Notes: generated from the letters alone by a model not told the origin. 64,000 bases of DNA from GCA-2726865 sp050053595 (GCA_050053595.1 JASFTK010000001.1:30143-94142); one strand, 5' to 3'. Shown: positions 1 through 8,453, counted from the first letter of the stretch. Translations and numbers: made by a program.

Positions 1-1
1 C

Positions 2-586
2 GTCAATACCCTTGCTGATGTGAAGGCCGAGGCCGATGTAACCTGCACTTCCTCCAACGCAGCTGAGATCGTAGCCCAGATGGAGGGGGATACCGTCCTT
101 TTAGGACCTGACAGGAATTTAGCCTGGTATGTCTCTCAGAGGGTCCCCCATAAGGAGGTGATCCCGGTACCCGATTATGGCCACTGTAATGTCCATCGAT
201 TCATGGGGGACGGCTCCGAGGCGATGGAGCTCAAGAAGAGACATCCAGACGCTGAACTCCTGGTCCACCCCGAGTGCGAGCCAGAGTTCCAAGAGAAAGC
301 AGACTTCATCCTCTCCACCGGGGGCATGTACCGCCGGTGTAAAGAGTCAGACGCTGGGACCTTCATCATCGCCACCGAGATGGGTCTAGTCCACCGGTTG
401 AGAAGGGAGATCCCAGGGAAGACCTTCCTCCCTGCCAAGGAACGTACAGAGTGCGCCGCGATGAAGCGCATCGACCTGGAGAACACTCTTCAAGCCCTCA
501 AGGACGAGGGGCCGGTCGTCAAGGTCCCTCAGGATATTGCTGACAGGGCTCGACTACCAATAGAGCGAATGCTCAAGATGTCATAA
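2..586 (+). CDS. nadA: Quinolinate synthase, C-terminal part (5' end outside window)
   Basis: Condenses iminoaspartate with dihydroxyacetone phosphate to quinolinate in NAD synthesis. The frame is open from base 2, so the gene begins upstream and only the last ~194 residues are seen. All three cysteines that bind the [4Fe-4S] cluster in the family are visible, in the motifs CTSSNA (visible residue 15), HPEC and TECAAM. The conserved STGGM and TEMGLVHRL stretches are also present. It ends with MLKMS and a TAA, followed by the promoter of the next gene. An internal GTG at base 20 is not the true start. Confidence 0.95.
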   Translation, partial: VNTLADVKAEADVTCTSSNAAEIVAQMEGDTVLLGPDRNLAWYVSQRVPHKEVIPVPDYGHCNVHRFMGDGSEAMELKKRHPDAELLVHPECEPEFQEKADFILSTGGMYRRCKESDAGTFIIATEMGLVHRLRREIPGKTFLPAKERTECAAMKRIDLENTLQALKDEGPVVKVPQDIADRARLPIERMLKMS

Positions 587-642
587 CCGAGTCAGGGTAC
601 ACGTTTAATCTTTGATGCTTCTCTCTATAAAGCGGTTAGAAT

Positions 643-1161
643 ATGTCCGTTGTTGAATTTAGGGGTAAGAAGCCGAAAGTTGCAGAGTCGGTGTTCCAAG
701 CCCCCGGCTCATTTATCATCGGAGAAGTCACCATCGATGAGGGTTCCGGGGTCTGGAACGGGGCTGTGGTCAGGGGCGACGATGACTCCGTCGAGATCGG
801 CGCCCGTTCCACGGTCTTGGAGAACTGCATAGTCGAGGCCCCTGTCGGGAACCCTGTCAGTATCGGGGACGACGCCACCATCTCCCATGGGGCTATAGTA
901 CATGGCGCCACAGTCGGTGACAGGGCCCTTGTGGGCATAGGGGCAATCGTCCTCGACGGTGCTGAGGTGGGTGAAGGGGCTGTCATAGGGGCTGGGGCTG
1001 TGGTCCCCCCAAGGTCTGTGATCCCTCCGAACACTCTCGCCTTGGGGGTCCCAGCTAAGCCGGTGCGGGAAGTCAGGGCGGAGGAGAGGAATATGATTAA
1101 CCAGGAGCAGTCGAGGGTGATCTCTAAGGCGGAGGCTTACAAGAAGATCTTCGTCAAGTGA
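643..1161 (+). CDS. Gamma-carbonic-anhydrase-like hexapeptide repeat protein
   Basis: 172 residues of left-handed beta-helix repeats (IGDDATISHGAIVHGATVGD and similar) with a C-terminal helix, as in the gamma-CA/YrdA/PaaY family, which works as a trimer with metal at subunit interfaces. Two metal histidines of the Cam type are present in SHGAIVHG. The position of the first histidine (NVVIH in the family, from memory) reads NCIVEA, so a glutamate replaces it. Carbonic anhydrase activity is therefore uncertain; it may be a paralog with another metal site or role. The start ATG has an AT-rich TATA-like tract (ctataaag) upstream. Confidence 0.85.
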   Translation: MSVVEFRGKKPKVAESVFQAPGSFIIGEVTIDEGSGVWNGAVVRGDDDSVEIGARSTVLENCIVEAPVGNPVSIGDDATISHGAIVHGATVGDRALVGIGAIVLDGAEVGEGAVIGAGAVVPPRSVIPPNTLALGVPAKPVREVRAEERNMINQEQSRVISKAEAYKKIFVK

Positions 1162-1164
1162 GCC

Positions 1165-1869
1165 CTATTTCTCGTTGTGGGGGAAGGTGAAGGCCGAGGG
1201 GCATAGGTCATTGAGGACACACGCTCCACAGTCCGGCTTCCTGGCGTCGCAGATAATCCGACCATGCTCTATGAGCAGGTAGTTCACTGAGAGCCATTTC
1301 TCCATGGGTAAGACCTCCATCAGGTCTCTCTCGATCTTGTCTCTGTACTCCTCCTCACTCAACCCCAACCGGTGTGATAGCCTCCAGACGTGGGTGTCTA
1401 CGGCGATCCCTTCGACGACGCCGAAGGCGTTCCCGAGGACAATGTTGGCGGTCTTCCTCGCTACGCCTTTGAGTTTGGTGAGTTCTTCCATCGTGGAAGG
1501 GACTTCTCCATCATGTTCTTCCACGATGACCTTGCAGGCCTCCTGGATCGCCTCAGCCTTCCTTCTGTAGAACCCCGAGGACCTAACAGCCTGCTCCAGC
1601 TCCTCCCTGGGAGCTTCGGCGTAGCTCTCCGCCGTCCGGTACTTCTTAAAAAGGGTCGCGGTGACCTTGTTGATCTGTTCATCTGTGCTCTGGGCTGAGA
1701 GGATGGTTGCCACTAGGAGGTCCAGGGGGGTCCTCCAGTTCAGGGACGTACCCTCCGCTTCAGGGTATTCCTTCTCCAATCGGGTTATGATCGTCTTCCC
1801 TTTGGCGCTCATATCTGCCATGGCAGAGTCAGGGGGAATATATGCATCTTTCTGGGTGTTTCTATTCAC
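1165..1869 (-). CDS. nth: Endonuclease III, base-excision DNA glycosylase/AP lyase
   Basis: Removes oxidised pyrimidines and cuts abasic sites. The helix-hairpin-helix LKGVARKTANIVLG carries the catalytic lysine; the following VDTHVWRLSHRLGL carries the catalytic aspartate. The C-terminal cysteines follow the Nth [4Fe-4S] pattern C-x6-C-x2-C-x5-C (CDARKPDCGACVLNDLC). Length 234 residues with the GTG at 1869; ATG codons at 1821 and 1812 are alternative starts that would remove a poorly conserved leader and match the usual ~215 length. It converges with the hexapeptide gene, three bases apart. Confidence 0.95.
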   Translation of the reverse strand: MNRNTQKDAYIPPDSAMADMSAKGKTIITRLEKEYPEAEGTSLNWRTPLDLLVATILSAQSTDEQINKVTATLFKKYRTAESYAEAPREELEQAVRSSGFYRRKAEAIQEACKVIVEEHDGEVPSTMEELTKLKGVARKTANIVLGNAFGVVEGIAVDTHVWRLSHRLGLSEEEYRDKIERDLMEVLPMEKWLSVNYLLIEHGRIICDARKPDCGACVLNDLCPSAFTFPHNEK

Positions 1870-1986
1870 CGTTTTGGGTGAAAACTAGATCTTTAGGCAA
1901 ATTATGTTAGATATAAGCAAACATATATAAAGTGGAAGGGAAAGCCTCAAAAAATCTATTTACTATCAAAAATAATGTTGGAAAAC

Positions 1987-1994
1987 GCTTAAAT
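1987..1994 (+). promoter_or_regulatory. TATA box for the 2025 gene
   Basis: gcttaaat lies ~35 bases before the ATG at 2025. The 1870-2024 gap is AT-rich. It also holds tatataaa-like tracts near 1905-1935 that, read on the minus strand, could serve nth. Confidence 0.5.
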
Positions 1995-2024
1995 CAGAGT
2001 CTTCAAAGACGGGGATGGTGAGAA

Positions 2025-2297
2025 ATGGACACGACCGAACCTATAGACGCTCTCAAGGTAGCGATCCGAGAGGTGATCTCCAAGGTCATGCCTGATGAAG
2101 AGGTCGATATCGACGAGATCAAGGACGAGGTTTGGGCCGATCTCTCACGAATCTACTATAAATATGAGGACGAGGCCCAAAAACGGGCGTTCAGGTCCGT
2201 CATGAAGGAGATAGCAGAGAAGATCCAGGACGATAAATGGGAGACAGTCTATAAGAAGATATACCGCGAGGAGCTCAAGGAAAGAACCCCAGTCTAA
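2025..2297 (+). CDS. Small acidic helical protein of unknown function
   Basis: 90 residues, rich in Asp, Glu and Lys, predicted almost wholly helical, with no signal peptide, cysteines or membrane segment. It ends in a charged stretch (YREELKERTPV). A TATA box (1987-1994) and the purine-rich gatggtgaga stretch before the ATG support it as a real single-gene unit. I do not recognise the family. The compact amphipathic helices would fit a small cytosolic adaptor or a DNA/RNA-associated protein, but nothing in the sequence proves a role. Confidence 0.7.
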   Translation: MDTTEPIDALKVAIREVISKVMPDEEVDIDEIKDEVWADLSRIYYKYEDEAQKRAFRSVMKEIAEKIQDDKWETVYKKIYREELKERTPV

Positions 2298-2507
2298 AGA
2301 TAAAAACAGTCTCTCCCAGAAGCTCCGTATACCCCGTTTCAAACTCACTTGTAATGACTCGAAGTAAATACGCCTAGACCACTCACTCCCCTAATTCACG
2401 CATATACGGTTTTCGACTCAGAGCACTGAACTACCCCCACAGTTTCCCTCTGAGTGCGAGTTAAAATTGTTAAATTGTGAGAGGGATATTGTTTAGCGGA
2501 GATTCAA
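2298..2507. other. Intergenic region, no gene seen
   Basis: About 210 bases with stop codons in all frames on both strands and no tRNA-like fold. AT-rich tracts near 2460-2480 probably carry the promoter of the D-aminoacylase gene; agcggagattcaa before the ATG gives a weak ribosome site. Confidence 0.5.
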
Positions 2508-4283
2508 ATGACTGAGTATGATGTATTGATTAAAGACGCTGAGATCGTTGAAGGGACGGGAAAGAAGGTATACAGGGGCTCCATCGGGGTCAAGGGGGAC
2601 AAGATCGAAGACCTCGGTGAGATCAAGGGGGATGCTGAGAAGGTCGTCGAGGCGAAAGGTCTCACTGCCCTCCCAGGCTTCGTCGACGCTCACAGCCACG
2701 CCGACTGGAGCCTCCTCTGGTTCCCCAAAGTCGAGAGCTACATCATGCAGGGGGTGACAACCTTCGTAGGAGGACAGTGCGGTGGATCGCCCGCACCCCT
2801 CGGTGAGCACATCAGGGTGCCCTGGCTGCTGATGGACCATCTGCCCGACCTGGATCCTTTCAAGTTCTACCCCAAGCAACCCTACTATCCTCTGGAGCAG
2901 GTCAACGAGTGGATGGAGGAGATCTATGGATGGACCTTGGACTGGGAGACAATGGAAGGCTACTTCAAGAAGGTCGAGGAGGTCGGCATCTCCATGAACT
3001 ATGCACCTCTCGTCGGCCACGGTTCCATCAGGACTAAGGTGATGGGTCTCGATTACAAGCGGGAGTCAACCGAGGAGGAGCAAGCCAAGATGCGGGAGTT
3101 GATCCACGAGGCGATGAAGCAGGGCTGCATCGGCATGAGTACAGGTCTCGACTATGACCCTGATGTCTTCGCCGCCCAAGAAGAGATCATCGACGGTGTT
3201 GGCGTCTTAAAGGAGTATGGTGGAGTCTACTGCCCCCACTGGAGGCGGACAGGTCGTAGGAGGGGGATAGCCGCCGGGCATGTCCCCAATGAGAAGATCA
3301 CCGCCCTTATGGAGTGTGTCGACGTCCAAAAGAAGACCGGGGTCCGCTTACACTATGCCCACATGTCCACCGGCTGGCAGATCTACCCTCAACCATCTGA
3401 AGAGCTGGAGGCGGCGAACATCAAGGCCACCCTCGACATGATCACCCATGACTCCAAGGAGGAGCTGGATATAACATGGGACGCCATCCCCCGGATGACC
3501 CGGAGCGGATTCGCCGTGATGCCCTACCTATGCAGCCTGTACTCTCCATGGCTCAGGGAGCTGGGTGGTAGGGAGCAGTTTTCAAAATGGCTCAAAGTCA
3601 AGGATTTCAGGGAGGAGGTCAAGGAGGCTATTAAGCAGGGAAAATGGTTCATCAGGGTCGCCTACAACCCCAACACCAATCCCCAATGGGCTGAGAACAT
3701 CTACGTCCTCAACAGTAAGATCCCAGACGTCGACGGCAAATCCATCGCCGAGATAGCCAAGGAACGGGAAACTGACGAGTGGGACACTTGGCTCGACCTG
3801 ATAGCGGAGGACCCTGACGCCAGAGGCGCCACAGGGCAGCTCCAGCCCATGGATTGCTATCTCCAGTACTACACAGACCCCAAGGGGATGGTGGGCCTCG
3901 ACACAGGTGTCTTCGACACCAAATTCCAAGCCAAGAATCCACCCTACAGCTTCCCTGGTATAAATACCTTCAGCGCTTACCCGATGTTCTACATCAAATA
4001 CGTCAGGGATGGAGGCCTATTCACCCTTGAGGAGGCTGTGCAGAAGACCGCCACGATGCCGGCACGGGTCCATAAATTAGAAGGTCGGGGAGTCCTCAGT
4101 GAAGGGGCTTACGCAGACATCGTCCTCATGGACATCCCGAAACTTAAGGTGTTGAGCGACGAGATCGAGTCCCGGAGGCACCCTGAAGGCATCGAGTATG
4201 TCTTCGTCAACGGCGAGACTGTGGTCGAAAAGGGTAAGCACACAGACGCCACCCCAGGTCGGGTCCTAAAGAGAACCTCCTGA
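2508..4283 (+). CDS. N-acyl-D-amino-acid deacylase family amidohydrolase (paralog 1)
   Basis: Metal amidohydrolase expected to release D-amino acids from N-acyl or peptide forms. 591 residues: N-terminal beta-sandwich, TIM barrel, then the sandwich closes with GVLSEGAYADIVLMD. Metal-site elements known in D-aminoacylase are visible: the HxH in DAHSHADW (~residue 62), the cysteine in GGQCGGSP (~89), a histidine in YCPHWRRTG and one in HYAHMSTGW, and the late aspartate in MVGLDTGVFD. A second paralog of nearly equal length lies at 12421-14202. Stand-alone gene with a T-rich tail. Substrate unknown; D-glutamate/aspartate or D-peptide forms are possible. Confidence 0.88.
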   Translation: MTEYDVLIKDAEIVEGTGKKVYRGSIGVKGDKIEDLGEIKGDAEKVVEAKGLTALPGFVDAHSHADWSLLWFPKVESYIMQGVTTFVGGQCGGSPAPLGEHIRVPWLLMDHLPDLDPFKFYPKQPYYPLEQVNEWMEEIYGWTLDWETMEGYFKKVEEVGISMNYAPLVGHGSIRTKVMGLDYKRESTEEEQAKMRELIHEAMKQGCIGMSTGLDYDPDVFAAQEEIIDGVGVLKEYGGVYCPHWRRTGRRRGIAAGHVPNEKITALMECVDVQKKTGVRLHYAHMSTGWQIYPQPSEELEAANIKATLDMITHDSKEELDITWDAIPRMTRSGFAVMPYLCSLYSPWLRELGGREQFSKWLKVKDFREEVKEAIKQGKWFIRVAYNPNTNPQWAENIYVLNSKIPDVDGKSIAEIAKERETDEWDTWLDLIAEDPDARGATGQLQPMDCYLQYYTDPKGMVGLDTGVFDTKFQAKNPPYSFPGINTFSAYPMFYIKYVRDGGLFTLEEAVQKTATMPARVHKLEGRGVLSEGAYADIVLMDIPKLKVLSDEIESRRHPEGIEYVFVNGETVVEKGKHTDATPGRVLKRTS

Positions 4284-4296
4284 ATACCGGATACCC

Positions 4297-4312
4297 CTTT
4301 TCTCTCCTTTTT
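4297..4312 (+). terminator. T-rich terminator after the D-aminoacylase
   Basis: Two runs of T (ccccttttctctcctttttc) directly after the stop at 4283, as expected for archaeal intrinsic termination. Confidence 0.45.
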
Positions 4313-4356
4313 CTAGGTTAAAGCCTAAGCCTTCAGAGTCATTGAAGAACGGGGAA

Positions 4357-4368
4357 TTCTTAATATAA
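4357..4368 (+). promoter_or_regulatory. TATA box for the 4405 wHTH gene
   Basis: cttaatataatc is centred ~42 bases before the ATG at 4405, with tgaaggtg as ribosome site close to the start. Confidence 0.55.
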
Positions 4369-4404
4369 TCCGTCTTCTCATCGTACCAGTCTGAAGGTGT
4401 AAAG

Positions 4405-4587
4405 ATGAGTGAGCACGCGGAAGCTGTCCTCAAGGCCATGAAAGAAGCTGGGAAGCCAGTCAGGCCCGGGGAGGTCGCCAAGGTTCTCGGCGTCGAGAGC
4501 AAACAGGTCTCCAAAGCCATCAAGGCACTGAGGAAAGAGGGGAAAGTCCACTCCCCCAAGAGATGCTACTATGCCCCCACGGAATGA
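4405..4587 (+). CDS. Small winged-helix DNA-binding protein
   Basis: 60 residues forming just one winged helix-turn-helix: helix 1 (EAVLKAMKEAG), helix 2 (RPGEVAKVLG), recognition helix (ESKQVSKAIKALRKEGKV) and a short wing (HSPKRCYYAP). The architecture matches small archaeal MarR/ArsR-like single-domain regulators with no ligand domain. Promoter at 4357 and T-run terminator at 4605 make it a single-gene unit, convergent with the LsrF-like gene. Target unknown. A chromatin-type role cannot be excluded for so short and basic a domain. Confidence 0.8.
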   Translation: MSEHAEAVLKAMKEAGKPVRPGEVAKVLGVESKQVSKAIKALRKEGKVHSPKRCYYAPTE

Positions 4588-4604
4588 CGTCGACCCCTCA
4601 GCCC

Positions 4605-4617
4605 TTTTTTCTGTTTT
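4605..4617 (+). terminator. T-run terminator after the wHTH gene
   Basis: Six Ts, then a second run of four (ttttttctgtttt), 18 bases after the stop. Confidence 0.5.
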
Positions 4618-4651
4618 CCCTGAACCCATTCGGTCGAAGGGATGAGACTGT

Positions 4652-5446
4652 TCACTTCTCAGATTTGAGCTGGTTATAGAGGTTGTGGGCTTCTTCAGGT
4701 GTCGCCCCTTCATGTATCACGTTCCTTACCGCCCGTATCATGGGCTCTGCGTGGTCGTTCTGCCAGATGTTCCGGCCCATGATCACCCCGACTGCGCCAC
4801 CCTCCAAGGCGTTGTAGGTGGTCTGGAGGGCGTCAAGCTCGGTGTCCATCTTTGGGCCCCCTGCAATGAGGATGGGGACAGGGCAGCCCTCCACAACCCT
4901 CTCAAAGTCTTCACAGTAATAGGTCTTCACAAACCTAGCCCCCAACTCTGCCGCTATGCGGCAGCAGAGGGAGAGGTATCGGGCGTCTCTCTTCTCCAGT
5001 TCCTTACCAACGGCGGTGACCGCGAGGACGGGTATCCCATACCCCTCAGCCTCGTCCACCAACTTCGATAGGTTCTTGAGGGACTGGTGCTCATGGGGGG
5101 CACCGACGAAGATGGAGAGCGAGAGGGCGGAGGCATTGAGCCTTATGGCTTCTTGGATGGAGGTGATTATGGTCTCGTTGGAGAGGTCTTCCTTCAGGAT
5201 GCTGGAACCACCGGAGACCCTGAGTACTATCGGGATATCTGCCCCTGGGTCGATGCAGTTTCTCAGGATCCCCCTGGTGAGCATCAACCCGTCGCAGTAA
5301 GGCAGCAAGGGCGCAACGGTCTCTCCAGGGTCCTCAAGTTTCCGGGTAGGCCCCATGAAATAGCCGTGGTCGATGGGGAGGATGAGGGCCCGCCCCGTTT
5401 CGGGCTTGATGATCTTAGACAACCGGTTCTTTATACCCCAATCCAT
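4652..5446 (-). CDS. LsrF/DeoC-family class I aldolase or thiolase
   Basis: 264 residues, a TIM-barrel Schiff-base enzyme. N-terminal DWGIKNRLSKI, PIDHGYFMGP and LMLTRGILR resemble LsrF (3-hydroxy-5-phosphonooxypentane-2,4-dione thiolase) more than ordinary archaeal fructose-bisphosphate aldolase. The expected Schiff-base lysine is in ARFVKTYYCEDF, and the phosphate-binding loops are VPILIAGGPK and GVIMGRNIWQ. No other lsr gene is nearby, so autoinducer-2 breakdown is not implied. A 2-amino-3,7-dideoxyheptulosonate-synthase-type or sugar-phosphate aldolase role is equally open. Divergent from the zinc dehydrogenase at 5564, with a shared ~118-base promoter region. Confidence 0.85.
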   Translation of the reverse strand: MDWGIKNRLSKIIKPETGRALILPIDHGYFMGPTRKLEDPGETVAPLLPYCDGLMLTRGILRNCIDPGADIPIVLRVSGGSSILKEDLSNETIITSIQEAIRLNASALSLSIFVGAPHEHQSLKNLSKLVDEAEGYGIPVLAVTAVGKELEKRDARYLSLCCRIAAELGARFVKTYYCEDFERVVEGCPVPILIAGGPKMDTELDALQTTYNALEGGAVGVIMGRNIWQNDHAEPMIRAVRNVIHEGATPEEAHNLYNQLKSEK

Positions 5447-5523
5447 AAGTCTTCACAGTTAATTCAGGGAAGTCATAGGTCTATTAACCCTTCCATCAAG
5501 GGGGATACCATCGGAGGTATTAC

Positions 5524-5529
5524 TTTAAA
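5524..5529 (+). promoter_or_regulatory. TATA box for the zinc dehydrogenase
   Basis: tttaaa lies 35-40 bases before the TTG at 5564. This supports that start over an upstream extension of the same open frame. Confidence 0.5.
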
Positions 5530-5563
5530 CCCGTTCCACGGGAGTATTGCATCAGGGATCCAG

Positions 5564-6589
5564 TTGCACGTAGGTGTCTACTACAGGAACGACGATGTCA
5601 GGGTCGAGGAGATGCCAGTCCCGGAGATTGGGTCCGGGGAGCTGCTGCTGGAGGTCTCGTTGTGCGGGATCTGTGGCAGCGATGTCATGGAGTGGTACAG
5701 GGTCAAGAAGGCCCCAAGGGTCTTGGGTCACGAGGCTGTCGGAGTTGTCAATGATGTCGGTGAGGGCGTCGAAAAGGTCGAGGTCGGAGACAGGGTCTTC
5801 GTCTCCCACCATGTCCCTTGCGGTGAGTGCCGTTATTGCGCGAAAGGGGCTTACACCGCCTGCGAGACCCTCCACTCCATCAACATAGATCCAGGGGGAT
5901 TCGCCGAGTACGTCCGGGTCCCCGCCATCAATGTCGACTACGGCATATTCCCTCTCCCCGACAACGTTACGGATGAGGAGGGGGTCTTTATCGAGCCCTT
6001 GGGATGCGTCGTCAGAGGCCAGGAAAGGCTGGACATCCGCCCTGGGGACACTGTTCTGGTCCTGGGGAGTGGAGTCTCAGGGATCCTCCACATCCAGCTC
6101 GCCCGCCATATGGGGGCCTCAAAGGTCTTGGCCACTGACATCCAGGAGGCGAGGCTGAAGTATGCCGAGCAATTCGGGGCAGATGATGCTATAGATGCCC
6201 GTGGTGACGTGCCTGGGGTGGTCCGGAAACTCAATGATGGAGAGGCCGCAGATCATGTCATTGTGAGCACGGCCGCCCTCTCCGCTGTGAAACAGGCCTT
6301 TGAGAGTATCGACGACGGAGGGGATATACTCCTTTTCGCTCCGACGCCGCCGGGAGTTGAACTCCCATTAAACCTGAACGATGTCTGGAGTAGACAGATC
6401 ACCCTGACAACGACCTATGCAGCCGCCCCCGGAGATCTGGAGACTGCCCTTGGGTTGATCCGGTCAGGGTCTATCAACTTTCGCGACATGGTGACCCACA
6501 GGCTGAGCCTCTGGGAGATACAGGCGGGCTTCAAGCTGGTCGCCGAGGCGAGGGAGTCCTTGAAGGTGGTGGTCAACCCCCATCTGTGA
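5564..6589 (+). CDS. Zinc-dependent medium-chain alcohol/polyol dehydrogenase
   Basis: 341 residues from a TTG start chosen because homology begins at HVGVYYRNDDVRVEEMP and a TATA box lies ~35 bases before it; the frame stays open further upstream but is not protein-like there. Catalytic zinc site: CGICGSD (Cys34) and GHE (His56-Glu57). Structural zinc: Cys86, Cys89, Cys92 and Cys100. A Rossmann domain starts at VLVLGSGVSGILHIQLA. The family covers threonine 3-, sorbitol- and glucose-type dehydrogenases; NAD(P)-linked oxidation of a polyol or hydroxy-amino acid is likely, exact substrate unknown. The opposite gene is an aldolase, so a shared sugar or diol route is possible. Confidence 0.88.
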   Translation: MHVGVYYRNDDVRVEEMPVPEIGSGELLLEVSLCGICGSDVMEWYRVKKAPRVLGHEAVGVVNDVGEGVEKVEVGDRVFVSHHVPCGECRYCAKGAYTACETLHSINIDPGGFAEYVRVPAINVDYGIFPLPDNVTDEEGVFIEPLGCVVRGQERLDIRPGDTVLVLGSGVSGILHIQLARHMGASKVLATDIQEARLKYAEQFGADDAIDARGDVPGVVRKLNDGEAADHVIVSTAALSAVKQAFESIDDGGDILLFAPTPPGVELPLNLNDVWSRQITLTTTYAAAPGDLETALGLIRSGSINFRDMVTHRLSLWEIQAGFKLVAEARESLKVVVNPHL

Positions 6590-6662
6590 GTGGGGACAGA
6601 GTCTCCTCTGGTCGCCAGTTAGACCATCAATCTTTAATTCTTGGAGACCAGGTTCATTTCAA

Positions 6663-7130
6663 GTGATCCCATTGAAAACCTCAAAGCTTGTCGGTGTAAT
6701 GGCGCTCTTGGTCCAGATAGGCTCAGCTGTGGCCTTCGTACTGAGCATCATGACTGTCTATGGTGTACTCACCAGCGCTCTCGGTGGAGGCATGATGTTC
6801 CAGATGGAGGTGGACCAGACAACGGGGGCGGGGACCCTTGCTCTAGAACTTCAGCCGAGCAACCCAGGAGTCTTAGACGCTGATTTCTCCTTTGGCCTGA
6901 GCCTACTTGACTCTGAGGGGGAACCAGTAGCAAGTGACTCGGGGTCGTTATCTCTAACAGCAGGGGGTTCAGGGACGCTCAACCTGGTCCTTGAGGTCCC
7001 TCGGGAGGACTTTGAGAGGATCTATAACGAAGGGGAGAGTTCACTGGAGATCAGCGTGTCCCTCCGGACTCTATACGATCTGGTAGGTATCTCCGACACC
7101 TTCACCATCCCGCAGGGGGGTCAACGATGA
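6663..7130 (+). CDS. Membrane-anchored protein of unknown function, first of a pair
   Basis: 155 residues from a GTG; a tctttaattc TATA-like tract ~28 bases earlier suggests leaderless initiation. One hydrophobic segment (~residues 9-35, VGVMALLVQIGSAVAFVLSI) could be an anchor or uncleaved signal. The rest is an extracytoplasmic beta-rich domain (MEVDQTTGAGTLALELQPSN; LSLTAGGSGTLNLVLEVP) resembling an Ig-like fold. The stop overlaps the next ATG (ATGA), so the two proteins are translationally coupled and probably form one complex. Family not recognised. Confidence 0.75.
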   Translation: MIPLKTSKLVGVMALLVQIGSAVAFVLSIMTVYGVLTSALGGGMMFQMEVDQTTGAGTLALELQPSNPGVLDADFSFGLSLLDSEGEPVASDSGSLSLTAGGSGTLNLVLEVPREDFERIYNEGESSLEISVSLRTLYDLVGISDTFTIPQGGQR

Positions 7131-7618
7131 GCAGGCGATCCAGCGCCATAATATCAGCGACCATAACCCTCATCATTTTCACCGTGCTCCCCCTCTACGT
7201 CCCTAGCTTGTTACCACCCCAATATCTGGAGAAGGTCGCGGAGTTCGGGATAGACATAGGCCAGTTTACTACCCAGATAGCTGTGATCGGGGGGGTCGTG
7301 GCCCTGCTGACTCTGGTTAAAGGGTTCGTGGCACTTCATTCCCCCATATACCTGTTGGCGGCCCTCGCGTCAAGCGTTGTGACCCTCTTCTTCACCGTGA
7401 CCGCCGTCAGCCTCGGGAGGCTCGATGAGTTGGGTAACTTGGGGTTGACTTCTATAACCGTCGATGTGGAGGGCAGCCTCAACCATATTGTCCTAGATTT
7501 CAGGATATTCGTCCAGCTCACTGCAGTGGGTGTGATCTTGAAGATGATTGAGACCGTGCTGACCTTCATGGAGGCTAGACAGGAGAAGGCCCTATCTCAG
7601 AGTCCTTCAACGGGTTAA
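7127..7618 (+). CDS. Polytopic membrane protein, partner of the preceding gene
   Basis: 163 residues with four likely membrane segments: ~9-30 (IISATITLIIFTVLPLYVP), 45-65 (QIAVIGGVVALLTLV), 70-92 (IYLLAALASSVVTLFFTVTA) and 122-145 (FRIFVQLTAVGVILKMIETV). Overlaps the upstream stop by four bases (ATGA). The short polar loop between segments 3 and 4 is beta-like (GLTSITVDVEGSLNHIVLDF), echoing the partner's soluble domain. No catalytic motif. I cannot name the family; a two-component surface or envelope assembly is an inference. Confidence 0.75.
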   Translation: MSRRSSAIISATITLIIFTVLPLYVPSLLPPQYLEKVAEFGIDIGQFTTQIAVIGGVVALLTLVKGFVALHSPIYLLAALASSVVTLFFTVTAVSLGRLDELGNLGLTSITVDVEGSLNHIVLDFRIFVQLTAVGVILKMIETVLTFMEARQEKALSQSPSTG

Positions 7619-7643
7619 GTTGTATTCCCCCTTCCGAGGGGGC

Positions 7644-8399
7644 TCAGAATAGGATGGAGAGACAGGTCAGGGCTCCGTCGCATTTCTCTATCTCGCTCAC
7701 GTCCATAGGTATGACATGGTAACCGGCCTCCCGGACCATAGCGTGAGACTCTGGGTAACCCTTTGGCATCAACACGGTGTCATCCACAGTCAGGGTGTCC
7801 GCAGCATACTCCTCCCCCTCCGGGACCCTTAGGACCTTGAGACCATTCAAGGCGGGGTGATCCGCGTATCTGGCTGTAGCGATCACCCTGCCATTCCCGA
7901 GGCTGGTGATATAGCTTTTGAGGTGCATTATGCCTGGATCCTCAATTGTGTCGACCGTGATCCCCAGCCAATCCCTCATCTGGGCGACCCCCTCGAGGTT
8001 GGTCCTCTGAGTGAGACCGCATATCAACCGGTCTGGGAGATGGATCACATCTCCCCCTTCGATGGTTGCCGGGGCCTCCGCCCACCTGACGGGCATGTAC
8101 TCTTCAAGGACCGCTGCCACCCCAGGCTGCTCCCCTCTCCTGCCCTCCTTGGCCATACGGCAGATGAGCGCCTTCCCCCTGTAGACCACTGCGTTATCCT
8201 CTACAAAACAGGAGTCGGGGAGTACATCGTCTCGCGATACCCGTATCACCTCCAGTCCCAGCTCCGAGAGGACCTCGCAATACCTCGCATGCTGTTCTCT
8301 GGCCTTCGACAGGTCTAGGGTATGATGGAGGGGATGGGAGGAGATGCATCCCTTGTAGCTGTTCCCTGGTTCCCTCACCAGAGCACGCCTGTAATCCAT
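7644..8399 (-). CDS. Dimethylarginine dimethylaminohydrolase (DDAH)-like amidinohydrolase
   Basis: 251 residues of the guanidine-modifying enzyme fold. The substrate loop DSCFVEDNAVV, EGGDVIHLPD, the catalytic His in IMHLKSY (~residue 160) and the nucleophile Cys246 in CDGALTCLSI match DDAH more closely than the longer arginine deiminases. It would hydrolyse methylated arginine to citrulline plus methylamines, consistent with use of modified amino acids. Convergent with the membrane-protein pair; a CPBP protease gene lies 55 bases upstream on the same strand. Start ATG follows gggaatcca. Confidence 0.88.
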   Translation of the reverse strand: MDYRRALVREPGNSYKGCISSHPLHHTLDLSKAREQHARYCEVLSELGLEVIRVSRDDVLPDSCFVEDNAVVYRGKALICRMAKEGRRGEQPGVAAVLEEYMPVRWAEAPATIEGGDVIHLPDRLICGLTQRTNLEGVAQMRDWLGITVDTIEDPGIMHLKSYITSLGNGRVIATARYADHPALNGLKVLRVPEGEEYAADTLTVDDTVLMPKGYPESHAMVREAGYHVIPMDVSEIEKCDGALTCLSILF

Positions 8400-8453
8400 T
8401 GGATTCCCTCAACAATGTGCACCCTTCCCTTGATATAAAATCCTTGAGAACAG

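Noticed and set aside
5087..5563. Long N-terminal extension of the zinc dehydrogenase frame
   Set aside because: It is antisense to the LsrF-like gene, has no protein-family character, and a TATA box lies just before the TTG at 5564.
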